Made by a program: the position numbers and the translations under genes. DNA of 64,000 bases from Chitinophaga alhagiae (GTDB taxonomy: Bacteria; Bacteroidota; Bacteroidia; Chitinophagales; Chitinophagaceae). The number at the start of each line of letters is the position of its first letter. Positions within the stretch are counted from its first letter, which is position 1. The stretch covers positions 62,001-126,000 of the forward strand of contig NZ_QXMH01000001.1 of the NCBI RefSeq assembly GCF_003568665.1, read 5' to 3'. Of this stretch, positions 24,932 to 33,910 are shown piece by piece. The notes under the pieces are model-generated. The model ran no database searches. It saw only the letters and a program-made list of their open reading frames with translations, and was not told the DNA's origin.

Positions 24932-27319
24932 TTACCGCCCGCTATCCCTTACCAGCTGCCGCACCAGGGCGTTGAGGCCGGTGGCCTTCAGCAGTTCCTC
25001 CAGGGTGAGGGGCATGCGGTAGCGCCAGTACCACGGCATTACCGCCGGGTTGTTGATCCTTTCCTGTTCTGGCGGCAGTTTTGGCAGGGAAGGGTCAAGC
25101 GCCAGCCAGTCCTGCAACTGCGGTATGCACCACATGGCGGGGGAGCGCAGTTGCTCCCTGATGGCGTCTGCCGCGGGGCCGGCGTACCAGTTGCGGAGGG
25201 TGGGCATATCATGCGTGGAGGGTGTTACCACGGAAAGGTAAGGCGCGTCTGCCGGGCGGCGGCCCTCCTGTTTGGGCATATGCTGCACTTCCAGTGACAG
25301 GATGCCCAGCCGCCGCATCACGGCCGGCACGCCCGCCGGCACCATGCCCAGGTCTTCCCCGCATACCAGCATGTTGGTGGCGTTTTGCAGCACCGGCAGT
25401 TTTTTCATGGCCTCCTGCTCCCACAGCGCATTATGCCGGCGGTAGAAAAAATGCTCCGCCAGTGTGGCCAGCCGTTGCTGCACGTCTGCCTCCAGCGCTT
25501 CAAAAGAGCTGGTGAGCTGCAGGTTGAAGCGCGGGTGAAAGCGGCCGGGCTCCGGCTCTATCAGCAATACATTGCCCAGCAGTTGCAGCAGCCCTTCCGT
25601 AATGTCTGGCGCCAGCCCCGCTGCCAGTACGGCCGCCTGCGTACGGAACGGCGGCAGCAGCCGGTACTGCCCGCCGCCGGAAGGCTCCAGGCATATGGCC
25701 TTTACCGTAACGGCCTGCGTGCTGAAAATGTGGTAGAGCAGGATGTCTGTGATATAGGGTTCGCAATAACGCTCCCGGCTAAACGGTATGCCCCACTCCT
25801 GCAACTCGTTTTCAGAGAAGGGCAGCGCGGGCTCAAAGTAACCCAGTATGCCGTGTACGGCATGGCGGGGTATTTGCCAGATGCGGAAAAAACCCAGTAT
25901 ATGATCTATGCGGAAAGCCGAAAAATAACGAGCCATGTGGCGCAGCCGTTGCTTCCACCATGCATACCCTTCCGCTTCCATGGCCGGCCAGTTATACGTA
26001 GGAAAGCCCCAGTTCTGCCCGTTCACGGCAAACTCGTCTGGCGGCGCACCGGCCTGCACGCCGGTGTGAAAGAGGGAAGGAAAGGCGGCCACATCCACGC
26101 TTTGCAGGCTGAGCCCGATGGGCAGGTCTCCCTTTACCGCAATGCCCCTGCTGCGGGCATCATCTACCGCATGCGCCAGTTGGAGGTGCAGGTGGTATTG
26201 CACAAAATGATAAAAAGCGGCGTCCCTTCCCCCGTCCCGCTTACTGCAAAACATGGCGTAAGGCTCCAGCCAGCTGCCGTTTTCCTGTACCCACCGGCGG
26301 AATGCGTCAGAGGCCGTGTGATGGGCGTACAGTTGTTCCAGGCATTGCATCTTGTACCGGATAACGGCCTCATAGTCTAGCAGCGGAGCGGCATTGAGGC
26401 GGGCGCGGGTGGTTTCATAGTCAGGCGGCAAGGCCGGAACAACCTGGCTGCCGGGTGTAATACCGTCAGCCACCGCCTGTACATTCACGTACACCGGGTG
26501 CAGCGCAAAAGCGGAAACTACCGCGTAGGGGTATGAATCCGTGAAACTGTAATTAACGGTGGTATCATTCACCGGCAGCAGCTGAATAACGCGCTGGCCG
26601 GTGGCTTCCACCCAGTCTGCCAGCAGCGGGATGTCATTGAACTCCCCTACCCCGCAGCTGCTTTCAGAACGGAGGGAGAACACCGGCACTGCTACCCCGG
26701 CGGCTTTGGGCGCGTTTTCGGGAAAGCGGGTAAAACCGTCCTGCACCAGCGTTTGCGCGGCGGTGACCACCCGGCGGTTTTCACCAGGCTCGTACCCGCC
26801 GCCGCGGAGGTACTTGTATGCTACGTGGCGGCCTTCGGGGAGGTGTACGTTGGCGGTAAAATACCCGGCGGCGCTGCGGTGCAGCGGAATGGCCTGCCGC
26901 ACGTCCCAGCTACCCAGCTCCGGCAGGTTGCCAACAAGCAGCAGCGGCTGCCGTGTTAAAGGAGACCATACCCGGAACGTGCAGTTACCCGCCTGCGCAG
27001 GAAGCGCTTCCGGTGTATGTTGCTGGAAAGGAGCGGTGAGCCAGGTGTTATTTATCTCCCCCGGCGGTATCCATACATCGCGGATGGTGAGGGATGGATG
27101 ATGTTGCAGGGAAATATGGCGGGAATGCCTTTCTGCAAGACCGTTCAATATGTAATGGTAGCTGAATGCCGCGGGGGTTGCCACCTCTATTTCCAGCCAC
27201 CAAAAAGATTCATTGAAGTAAGCCATGGGCAACACTTTGCTGGTATGGCCGCAGGTGTATGACAGGTACAATTGTTCTCCCCAGGCGGATGAATACTGAA
27301 CGTAGAAGCAAAGCGTCAT
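24932..27319 (-). CDS. malQ: 4-alpha-glucanotransferase, DPE2-like with tandem CBM20 domains
   Basis: A 795-residue GH77 amylomaltase that transfers glucan segments between maltodextrins. Two N-terminal starch-binding CBM20 modules occur: about 1-100, and about 112-200 with LLLVGNLPELGSWDVRQAIPL, the classic GN...LG.W..... pattern. The GH77 barrel (about 210-780) has FRIDHILGFFRIW with the nucleophile Asp, CGEDLGMVP with the acid/base Glu, and STHDMPTLRNW. Length and domain order match plant DPE2 and its Bacteroidota relatives rather than the 500-690 residue enteric MalQ. No signal peptide is seen, so it acts in the cytoplasm on maltose or glycogen-derived glucans. No other glycogen genes are in the window. 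Confidence 0.93.
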   Translation of the reverse strand: MTLCFYVQYSSAWGEQLYLSYTCGHTSKVLPMAYFNESFWWLEIEVATPAAFSYHYILNGLAERHSRHISLQHHPSLTIRDVWIPPGEINNTWLTAPFQQHTPEALPAQAGNCTFRVWSPLTRQPLLLVGNLPELGSWDVRQAIPLHRSAAGYFTANVHLPEGRHVAYKYLRGGGYEPGENRRVVTAAQTLVQDGFTRFPENAPKAAGVAVPVFSLRSESSCGVGEFNDIPLLADWVEATGQRVIQLLPVNDTTVNYSFTDSYPYAVVSAFALHPVYVNVQAVADGITPGSQVVPALPPDYETTRARLNAAPLLDYEAVIRYKMQCLEQLYAHHTASDAFRRWVQENGSWLEPYAMFCSKRDGGRDAAFYHFVQYHLHLQLAHAVDDARSRGIAVKGDLPIGLSLQSVDVAAFPSLFHTGVQAGAPPDEFAVNGQNWGFPTYNWPAMEAEGYAWWKQRLRHMARYFSAFRIDHILGFFRIWQIPRHAVHGILGYFEPALPFSENELQEWGIPFSRERYCEPYITDILLYHIFSTQAVTVKAICLEPSGGGQYRLLPPFRTQAAVLAAGLAPDITEGLLQLLGNVLLIEPEPGRFHPRFNLQLTSSFEALEADVQQRLATLAEHFFYRRHNALWEQEAMKKLPVLQNATNMLVCGEDLGMVPAGVPAVMRRLGILSLEVQHMPKQEGRRPADAPYLSVVTPSTHDMPTLRNWYAGPAADAIREQLRSPAMWCIPQLQDWLALDPSLPKLPPEQERINNPAVMPWYWRYRMPLTLEELLKATGLNALVRQLVRDSGR

Positions 27320-27476
27320 GCGGGTAAATTACAAGTTTTTACGGTTATGGCGGGGAATGGTTTTTTTATTTCGTACTTTGATGAAGCAACAAAATCAACC
27401 GCACCTGGTCCCCGCGTTAACCCGGACTTTTCTGTTTATTTCATCATATCCCAATATTTATTTATTCACAATAGTG

Positions 27477-27515
27477 GAATATTATTCTTATTTCCGGAAT
27501 AATGTTCTACCTTTA
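27477..27515 (+). promoter_or_regulatory. higBA promoter with two operator-like palindromes
   Basis: GAATATTATTC (27477-27487) is a perfect palindrome around a central T; GAATAATGTTC (27497-27507) is the same site with one change. Their centres are 20 bases apart, on one face of the helix. Immediately after the second comes TACCTTTA (27508-27515), a 7/8 promoter-core match, 12 bases before the toxin start. This is the arrangement expected for autorepression by the HigBA complex (inference). Confidence 0.55.
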
Positions 27516-27527
27516 AATTATTGGTAA

Positions 27528-27833
27528 ATGGTGATCATTTCAAAAACCATCCTGAACGGGTTTACAAAAGAGCATCCGGAAGCGGAAAGCGCACTGGAAA
27601 AATGGTACGAAGAAACAAGCGCGGCTGACTGGAATAACTTTCCGGCGTTGCGGAACACCTTCAATTCCGCGGATTGCGTAGGCAATGACCGCTACGTTTT
27701 CAATATCAAAGGGAACCAGTTCCGTTTGATAGCACTGATCATTTTTAAGGTAAGGACCGTATTTATCCTGTTCATAGGCACACACGCCGAATATGACAGC
27801 ATAAAAGCGTCTGAGGCCGTTTATAAACCATAA
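27528..27833 (+). CDS. higB: HigB-family toxin (RelE-like mRNA interferase)
   Basis: A 101-residue toxin of the HigB branch of RelE-like ribosome-dependent mRNases. NNFPALRNTFNSADCVGNDR followed by YVFNIKGNQFRLIALIIF and VFILFIGTHAEYD are the family's core strands; the last includes the conserved G.H..YD motif. Toxin-first order is typical of hig loci. The antitoxin gene begins six bases after the stop. The promoter region carries two operator-like palindromes. Confidence 0.93.
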   Translation: MVIISKTILNGFTKEHPEAESALEKWYEETSAADWNNFPALRNTFNSADCVGNDRYVFNIKGNQFRLIALIIFKVRTVFILFIGTHAEYDSIKASEAVYKP

Positions 27834-27839
27834 AACAAC

Positions 27840-28217
27840 ATGAAACACACCATCAACAGCAGAAAAGACTACCACGAAACAATGGTGAAAGTATACCGGC
27901 TGATGGACAAAGGGGAAGACAACCTGGCGCCGCAGGAACTGAAACAGCTGGCAGCCATGGCCGCGGCTGCGGAAAAATACGAAGATGAAGTGCTGGGGCT
28001 TAAGCCCGGCAAAGAGCCGCAAACCATTACGGAAGCGGTAGAATTGAAGATGTTTGAGCAGAAGATGTCTCAGGCCAGCCTCGCGGACACGCTGGGAATG
28101 GGAAAATCCAAGCTGTCCGAGATCCTGAACGGCAAAAGGAAACCGGATATCCCTTTTCTGAAGGCGCTGTACAAGATACTGAAGATAGATGCGGGCTTTT
28201 TGCTGGAGCACGCATAG
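27840..28217 (+). CDS. higA: HigA-family antitoxin, XRE helix-turn-helix
   Basis: A 125-residue antitoxin. The C-terminal half (about 66-120) is an XRE/Cro HTH: MSQASLADTLGMGKSKLSEI, then LNGKRKPDIPFLKALYKIL. The acidic N-terminal half (about 1-60) probably wraps the toxin. HigA proteins bind palindromes upstream of their own operon, which fits the sites at 27477-27507. The following amidohydrolase gene starts 38 bases downstream and may be read through. Confidence 0.92.
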   Translation: MKHTINSRKDYHETMVKVYRLMDKGEDNLAPQELKQLAAMAAAAEKYEDEVLGLKPGKEPQTITEAVELKMFEQKMSQASLADTLGMGKSKLSEILNGKRKPDIPFLKALYKILKIDAGFLLEHA

Positions 28218-28255
28218 CCAATATCCTGTTTTTTATCAACCAGAATCCTGCTAAC

Positions 28256-29560
28256 ATGCAAAAACTGCTGACCACCTTTGCACTTGCCTGCTTTTCGCTA
28301 TCGCTGCAGGCGCAAGACCTTCAGGCGCAAATCAGCCAGAAGGCCGCCGCCATCCTGCCTGAAGTGATCAAATGGCGAAGGCACCTGCATCAACACCCCG
28401 AGCTGTCTAACCGCGAATTTAAAACTGCCGAATATGTAACCGCGCACTTGCGCTCGCTGGGTATCACGGTACAGACCGGCGTGGCCAAAACCGGCGTGGT
28501 AGGCCTGTTGCAAGGCGGCAAGCCCGGCCCGGTAGTGGCTCTCCGGGCAGATATGGACGCGCTGCCCGTGCAGGAAAAGGTAGACGTTCCTTTCAAATCA
28601 ACCGTTACGGCAGAATACCTGGGGCAAACGGTACCGGTCATGCATGCCTGCGGGCATGACAGTCATGTGGCCATCCTGATGGGCACCGCCAGCGTACTGG
28701 CCGGCATGAAAAAAGATATAACCGGCACCGTGAAGTTCATTTTCCAGCCCGCGGAAGAAGGCCCTCCTGGCAATGAAGAAGGCGGCGCGCCGCTGATGGT
28801 GAAAGAAGGGGTGATGGACAACCCTGTGGTAGACGCCGTGTTCGGCCTGCATATCAGCTCCGCCATTGAAGCGGGCCGTATACACTACAAACCCGGCGCG
28901 GCCATGGCCTCATCCGACTGGTTCACCATTTCCATCAAGGGCAAACAGGCCCACGGCTCTGCGCCCTGGAACAGCATAGACCCTATTGTGACCGGCACAC
29001 AGATCATTAACGCCCTGCAAACCATTGTAAGCAGGCAGGCCAATATTGTGGAGGCGCCGGTAGTTATTACGGTAGGCAAGTTCCACAGCGGCGTACGCAA
29101 TAACATCATTCCGGAAGAGGCGCTGCTGGAAGGCACCATCCGCACGCTTGACAGTAAAATGCAGCAGGACGTACACCAGCGCATCCGCCGCACAGCCATG
29201 CAGGTAGGCGCCGCAGCGGGCGCGGAAGTAAAGGTGACCATTGATACCAAGACCCTCGTCACTTTCAATGACTCCGCGCTGGTGCAACGCATGGTACCCT
29301 CTCTGCAAAAGGCGGCAGGGGCCGGCAACGTAGCTACCATGAGCTGGGTAACCGGTGCGGAAGACTTTTCTTTCTATGGCACCAAAGCGCCGGCGTTTTT
29401 CTTTTACCTGGGCGGCATGCCCAAAGGCGCCGATCCCCGCAAGGCTCCCGGCCACCATACGCCTGATTTCTATATTGATGACAGTATGCTGGACACCGGC
29501 GTGAAAGCCTTCTGCAACCTGGTGTTTGACTACGGCCAGGCGCTCCGCGCAAAAAAATAG
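28256..29560 (+). CDS. M20D family amidohydrolase, exported
   Basis: A 434-residue metalloenzyme of the hippurate hydrolase/IAA-amino acid hydrolase group, which cleaves N-acyl amino acids. Residues 1-19 (KLLTTFALACFSLSLQA) are a signal peptide, so it works in the periplasm. Metal ligands are in HACGHDSH and the catalytic Glu pair in PAEEGPPG; the late HHTPDFYIDDSML carries the last His. A dimerisation domain interrupts the catalytic domain at about 205-320. Its true substrate is not known. The gene converges on dnaK and shares its terminator region. Confidence 0.93.
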   Translation: MQKLLTTFALACFSLSLQAQDLQAQISQKAAAILPEVIKWRRHLHQHPELSNREFKTAEYVTAHLRSLGITVQTGVAKTGVVGLLQGGKPGPVVALRADMDALPVQEKVDVPFKSTVTAEYLGQTVPVMHACGHDSHVAILMGTASVLAGMKKDITGTVKFIFQPAEEGPPGNEEGGAPLMVKEGVMDNPVVDAVFGLHISSAIEAGRIHYKPGAAMASSDWFTISIKGKQAHGSAPWNSIDPIVTGTQIINALQTIVSRQANIVEAPVVITVGKFHSGVRNNIIPEEALLEGTIRTLDSKMQQDVHQRIRRTAMQVGAAAGAEVKVTIDTKTLVTFNDSALVQRMVPSLQKAAGAGNVATMSWVTGAEDFSFYGTKAPAFFFYLGGMPKGADPRKAPGHHTPDFYIDDSMLDTGVKAFCNLVFDYGQALRAKK

Positions 29561-29574
29561 GCCCACACAAAAAA

Positions 29575-29604
29575 AGGCCCGGACATATCAAAATGCCCGG
29601 GCCT
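29575..29604 (-). terminator. Terminator of dnaK
   Basis: AGGCCCGG..CAT and ATG..CCGGGCCT pair over 12 positions with one mismatch. On the minus strand the hairpin is followed by TTTTTTT. It lies between the converging amidohydrolase and dnaK genes. Confidence 0.85.
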
Positions 29605-29627
29605 GCAGCTATTCAACTAAAACAAAC

Positions 29628-31538
29628 TTATTTTACTTCTTCAAACTCAGCATCCGTTACAGTATCACCTGCCTGGCCCTGCTGACCGCCCTGTTGCTGG
29701 CCGGCGGCTTGCGCGTCCGGGCCGGGCTGGCCCTGTGCCTGGGCTTTGTAAATTTCTTCTGAAGCAGCCGTCCATGCGGTGTTCAGTTCATTTACAGCAG
29801 CGTCTATCTGTGCTATGTCTTGCGTTTTTTGTGCTTCACGCAGTTTTTCGAGCGCAGTTTCAATCGGTGCTTTTTTATCAGCAGGGATCTTGTCTCCGTA
29901 CTCTTTCAACTGCTTTTCAGTCTGGAATACGAGGCTGTCTGCCTGGTTGATCTTTTCCACCTTTTCACGGGCGGCTTTGTCTTCCGCTTCGTGTGCTTTG
30001 GCCTCTGCCTTCATCTTTTCGATCTCGTCCTTGTTCAGGCCGCTGCCCGCTTCAATACGGATGTTCTGAGATTTGCCGGTGCCCTGGTCTTTTGCCGTTA
30101 CGTGCAGGATGCCGTTGGCGTCAATGTCAAACACCACTTCAATTTTCGGCACGCCTCTTTGCGCGGGCGGCAGGTCGTTCAGGATGAAACGGCCCAGCGT
30201 TCTGTTCTGGGCGGCCATGGGCCTTTCGCCTTGCAGCACGTGTATTTCAACACTCGGCTGGTTATCTGCCGCAGTGGAGAAGATCTCGCTCTTTTTGGTA
30301 GGAATGGTGGTGTTGGACTCGATCAGCTTGGTGAACACACCGCCCATGGTCTCGATACCGAGAGACAGGGGGGTTACGTCCAGCAACAGCACGTCTTTCA
30401 CTTCACCGGTCAGTACGCCACCCTGGATAGCGGCGCCAACGGCTACCACTTCATCAGGGTTCACGCCCTTGTTCGGCTTTTTACCGAAGAATTTCTCTAC
30501 TACTTCCTGTATTTTGGGGATACGGGTAGAACCGCCCACCAAAATCACTTCATCAATTTTAGACACGTCCATGCCGGCGTCTGCCAGGGCCTTTTTGCAG
30601 GGGCCCAACGTTCTTTCCACCAGGCTATCGCTCAATTGCTCAAATTTGGAGCGGGTCAGCTTTTTTACCAGGTGCTTGGGCACACCGTCTACTGCCGTAA
30701 TGTAAGGCAGGTTGATCTCGGTTTCCTGGGAAGAAGACAGCTCTATCTTTGCTTTCTCGGCCGCTTCTTTCAGGCGTTGCCATGCCATGGGGTCTTTATG
30801 CAGGTCTACCGCTTCATCTTTCTTGAACTCATCGGCCAGCCAGTCCATGATCACCTTGTCAAAGTCGTCTCCACCCAGGTGGGTATCACCGTTGGTAGAT
30901 TTCACTTCAAACACCCCGTCTCCCAGTTCGAGGATGGAGATGTCGAAAGTACCACCGCCAAGGTCAAACACGGCAATGATGCTGTCTGCATGTTTTTTGT
31001 CAAGCCCGTAAGCCAGTGCGGCCGCGGTAGGCTCGTTGATGATACGGCGTACCGTAAGGCCGGCAATTTCACCGGCTTCTTTGGTAGCCTGGCGCTGGGC
31101 GTCATTGAAGTAAGCGGGTACTGTGATCACCGCCTCGGATACTTCCTGGCCCAGGTAATCTTCGGCCGTTTTCTTCATTTTCTGCAGGATCATGGCAGAT
31201 ATTTCCTGCGGAGTGTACAATCTGCCATCTATATCGATACGCGTAGTGTTGTTATCGCCTTTTGCTACTTTGTAGCTCCAGTGGGGGATCTCGTTGGATA
31301 ATTCGTCATAATGGCGGCCCATGAAACGCTTCACCGACATAATGGTATTTACCGGGTTGGTGATAGCCTGGCGTTTGGCCGGGTCACCTACCTTCCTTTC
31401 GCCGTTCTTTAAAAAAGCTACAACGGAAGGCGTGGTACGGCGGCCTTCATCGTTGGCAATTACTACCGGTTCGTTACCTTCCATTACGGCAACGCAAGAG
31501 TTGGTAGTTCCTAAGTCAATTCCTATAATCTTTCCCAT
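29628..31538 (-). CDS. dnaK: Chaperone DnaK (Hsp70)
   Basis: A 636-residue Hsp70. The start at 31538 ([15 protein letters not shown]) is preferred over 31604 because it matches the invariant N-terminus and is preceded by AAAGGAG, a good ribosome binding site. The nucleotide-binding domain has [20 protein letters not shown] and [10 protein letters not shown]; the substrate-binding domain begins near [14 protein letters not shown]; the C-terminus ends in DAEFEEVK after a Gly/Gln-rich tail. No dnaJ or grpE is adjacent. A short palindrome, CTGAAA-GG-TTTCAG at 31573-31586, is in the upstream region but no known heat-shock operator is recognised. Confidence 0.98.
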   Translation of the reverse strand: MGKIIGIDLGTTNSCVAVMEGNEPVVIANDEGRRTTPSVVAFLKNGERKVGDPAKRQAITNPVNTIMSVKRFMGRHYDELSNEIPHWSYKVAKGDNNTTRIDIDGRLYTPQEISAMILQKMKKTAEDYLGQEVSEAVITVPAYFNDAQRQATKEAGEIAGLTVRRIINEPTAAALAYGLDKKHADSIIAVFDLGGGTFDISILELGDGVFEVKSTNGDTHLGGDDFDKVIMDWLADEFKKDEAVDLHKDPMAWQRLKEAAEKAKIELSSSQETEINLPYITAVDGVPKHLVKKLTRSKFEQLSDSLVERTLGPCKKALADAGMDVSKIDEVILVGGSTRIPKIQEVVEKFFGKKPNKGVNPDEVVAVGAAIQGGVLTGEVKDVLLLDVTPLSLGIETMGGVFTKLIESNTTIPTKKSEIFSTAADNQPSVEIHVLQGERPMAAQNRTLGRFILNDLPPAQRGVPKIEVVFDIDANGILHVTAKDQGTGKSQNIRIEAGSGLNKDEIEKMKAEAKAHEAEDKAAREKVEKINQADSLVFQTEKQLKEYGDKIPADKKAPIETALEKLREAQKTQDIAQIDAAVNELNTAWTAASEEIYKAQAQGQPGPDAQAAGQQQGGQQGQAGDTVTDAEFEEVK

Positions 31539-31747
31539 AATAATAATGTTCTCCTTTGTGAAACAGTGTAGCCTGAAAGGTTTCAGACCTTGATGGGTAT
31601 TCAATGATTATGCCAAGGCATGGCAGTATGCTATTATGTCAGTTTCCGCACCAATATGCTTGTATGAGAATAAAAAAGATGTCTTCCCCATTACAACACA
31701 GTGGCTCAAAATTTGTTTTCCATGCTGTACACCTAACCAAATATCAT

Positions 31748-33106
31748 ATGAACAGAACCATGAAGTGGGTCTTCAGTATGTTGACCGTTTTACCCCTGGC
31801 AGGCCTTGCGCAGACCCCGCAGGCCACAGACCCCGCCCCGGCAGGGAAAGTATTTGGCGGCAGCCAGCAATTCCGGACCTTCTCCATTGGCGTTAATGCA
31901 GGGGTGCTGATGCCCGTTGTGGCCACCGGCGGCAGTAATGACTTTACCAAATGGCAGGTCAACTACGGTTACGGCGCCAACGTTAAATGGCAGATCCTCC
32001 ATTTCCTGGGCCTCCGTGCGGATTTTATGGGCGGCAAGGTAAAGGGAGACAACAGCCGCAAGCTGGGAGACGGCTCCGACCCCAACCGGCAGTACCAGTC
32101 TTTCGAGACCACCCTTAAATGGTCAGGCAGCCTTAACGCCGTGTTTAATGTAGCCTCTATCAACTGGCTGCACAAGCAGGGCGCCGCGCAGCTGTACCTC
32201 TCCGTGGGCGGCGGGCTGGCGGGCTATAGCCCCGAAATGACCACACCGGGAGGGGTTACTACCGAATACAAGCCCTCCGGCACTCTCAAGGAATTTTACG
32301 TGCCCGTGGGCGCCGGCATCAAGTTCAGGCTGAGTGACATCACCAACCTGGACCTGGGGTACACCATGCATTACGTGGATGGCGACAACTTTGACGGGTA
32401 TAACTACAACTCGCCTACGAAAGACAAGTTCTCTTATGCGCATGTGGGCATCGAGTTTGCCCTGGGCAACCGCGCCAAACCGCAACTGCAGTGGCACAAT
32501 GCCCCCGCCGTGATGTATGACGACCTGGTGGCCCAGAAAGACCAGCTGAAGCTGGAACTGGACGCCCAGAAAGAATCTAACGCCAAACTGGCCGCCAGTG
32601 TTGAAAAGCTGCAGGCAGACAGTGATGGCGACGGTGTTTCAGACCTGTTCGACAAATGCCCGAACACCCCCAAAACCGACAAGGTGGACGGCTCCGGCTG
32701 CCCGCTGCCCAAGCCGGACACGGCCAAACCCGGCCCCGTACAGGTTATTATTACGGAAGACGACCGGCGCCTGGTGCGGGATGCTATTGCCAACCTGGAA
32801 TTTGCCACCGGCAAATCAGACATCAAACCGGCCTCCTACCCCTCGCTTAACCGGGTAGCGGACCTGCTGAAACGGAAGAACCTCAGCCTGAAACTGGCGG
32901 GGCATACAGACAATGTGGGCAACGATGCCAGCAACATGCGCCTGTCTAAAGACAGGGCAGAATCTGTAAAAGCCTACCTGGTTTCACAAGGCGCTAACCC
33001 GAGCCGCATTGAGGCCACCGGGTACGGAGAAACGCAGCCCATTGCCTCCAATAAAACAGCGGCAGGGCGGCAGAAAAACCGCAGGGTGGAATTTACCATC
33101 TACTAG
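31748..33106 (+). CDS. OmpA family outer-membrane protein
   Basis: A 452-residue protein. ATG 31748 gives a signal peptide (MNRTMKWVFSMLTVLPLAGLAQ); the frame is open upstream to 31604 but without signal-peptide character. Residues about 35-235 are a PorT/OmpA-like barrel ending in YAHVGIEFALGNR. A coiled segment (DQLKLELDAQKESNAKL) and a thrombospondin type 3-like calcium loop (DSDGDGVSDLFDKCPNTP) link to an OmpA_C peptidoglycan-binding domain at about 340-452 with LAGHTDNVGNDASNM and the binding Arg in KNRRVEF. Such proteins tie the outer membrane to the cell wall. Single gene, divergent from dnaK. Confidence 0.94.
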   Translation: MNRTMKWVFSMLTVLPLAGLAQTPQATDPAPAGKVFGGSQQFRTFSIGVNAGVLMPVVATGGSNDFTKWQVNYGYGANVKWQILHFLGLRADFMGGKVKGDNSRKLGDGSDPNRQYQSFETTLKWSGSLNAVFNVASINWLHKQGAAQLYLSVGGGLAGYSPEMTTPGGVTTEYKPSGTLKEFYVPVGAGIKFRLSDITNLDLGYTMHYVDGDNFDGYNYNSPTKDKFSYAHVGIEFALGNRAKPQLQWHNAPAVMYDDLVAQKDQLKLELDAQKESNAKLAASVEKLQADSDGDGVSDLFDKCPNTPKTDKVDGSGCPLPKPDTAKPGPVQVIITEDDRRLVRDAIANLEFATGKSDIKPASYPSLNRVADLLKRKNLSLKLAGHTDNVGNDASNMRLSKDRAESVKAYLVSQGANPSRIEATGYGETQPIASNKTAAGRQKNRRVEFTIY

Positions 33107-33133
33107 CGCCCTGACAATGATATGACAACATGA

Positions 33134-33164
33134 CAAAGGCCTCCGCGGTATGCGGAGGCCTTTG
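33134..33164 (+). terminator. Hairpin after the OmpA gene
   Basis: CAAAGGCCTCCGC (33134-33146) and GCGGAGGCCTTTG (33152-33164) make a perfect 13-bp stem with a 5-base loop, 28 bases after the stop. There is no long T run, only TTTG within the stem end. Confidence 0.7.
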
Positions 33165-33245
33165 TATCGGCACACTATTTGTTAAATGGAAGCTGTCAAC
33201 TTTTAACATATAACAAAAAGATAGTATCTACCTATAAAATCCGGA

Positions 33246-33279
33246 GCAGTGTACCATTCCTGGTGCACTGCTTTTTTTT
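33246..33279 (+). terminator. Second intrinsic terminator, before the PorT-like gene
   Basis: GCAGTGTACCA (33246-33256) pairs with TGGTGCACTGC (33261-33271, one G-T), followed by eight T. It is 82 bases beyond the first hairpin and 53 bases upstream of the next start codon, so it could end a short RNA or act as an attenuator. Confidence 0.8.
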
Positions 33280-33331
33280 GCGTGTAACTTTGGAAGGGAA
33301 CGCATCGTTCTATATCAAACCCGGCCCCTGT

Positions 33332-33910
33332 ATGAAATATCTTTTTATGCTGCTGGCAGCATGCACCCTGTACCACTCTCCCGCGGCAGCGCAGGAAAGA
33401 ATATTCCGCTTCGGCCCCAAGGCGGGCCTCAATGTATCCTGGCTCACCCGGAACATTGACAATCCACGCATAGGGTTCCATGCCGGTTTGTTATTTCACC
33501 TGAAACTTCATGAGCACTGGCGCCTGCAACCGGAAGTATACTTTTCTCAACAGGGCGGAGGCAATTTCATAAAGGTATTGGGGCCTGCTACGGATTGCAA
33601 TTATCTTGCCTTCCCCATGCTTGCCCAATACCGGTTCAAAAGCAGGTTATACTTTGAGGCCGGGCCTCAGTTGGGCATCCTTGTAAACAGAAAGTTGCGG
33701 GAACACTATTATGCAGATGGCGTAAGCTATGTAGACCATCACGAAAATGCGGCCGATCTGCTGGCGGCATTCGGCGCCGGGTACCAGGCGGGCAAAAGAC
33801 TGGGATTTAATGTTCGTTACAACCGGGGAATTACGCCCGTTGCGCAACGGGCAGCAGCCTCTCATGCAAAAAACCACCTCCTGCAAACCGGGATGTACAT
33901 GCTGTTTTAA
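33332..33910 (+). CDS. PorT-like outer-membrane beta-barrel protein
   Basis: A 192-residue protein with a signal peptide (MKYLFMLLAACTLYHSPAAA, residues 1-20) and an eight-stranded barrel of the Bacteroidota PorT/OMP_b-brl_2 type: FRFGPKAGLNVSWL, IGFHAGLLFHLKL, LQPEVYFSQQGGG, LAFPMLAQYRF, LYFEAGPQLGIL, then the last strand HLLQTGMYMLF ending in Phe. ATG 33332 is chosen over the open frame start at 33179 because of the signal peptide. Family members are often of unknown function. A terminator lies just upstream. It converges with the HAD gene and overlaps it by four bases. Confidence 0.88.
   Translation: MKYLFMLLAACTLYHSPAAAQERIFRFGPKAGLNVSWLTRNIDNPRIGFHAGLLFHLKLHEHWRLQPEVYFSQQGGGNFIKVLGPATDCNYLAFPMLAQYRFKSRLYFEAGPQLGILVNRKLREHYYADGVSYVDHHENAADLLAAFGAGYQAGKRLGFNVRYNRGITPVAQRAAASHAKNHLLQTGMYMLF

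Noticed and set aside
31573-31586. CTGAAA-GG-TTTCAG palindrome upstream of dnaK as a heat-shock operator
   Set aside because: It does not resemble CIRCE (TTAGCACTC-N9-GAGTGCTAA) and 6-bp arms can arise by chance; noted in the dnaK entry only.
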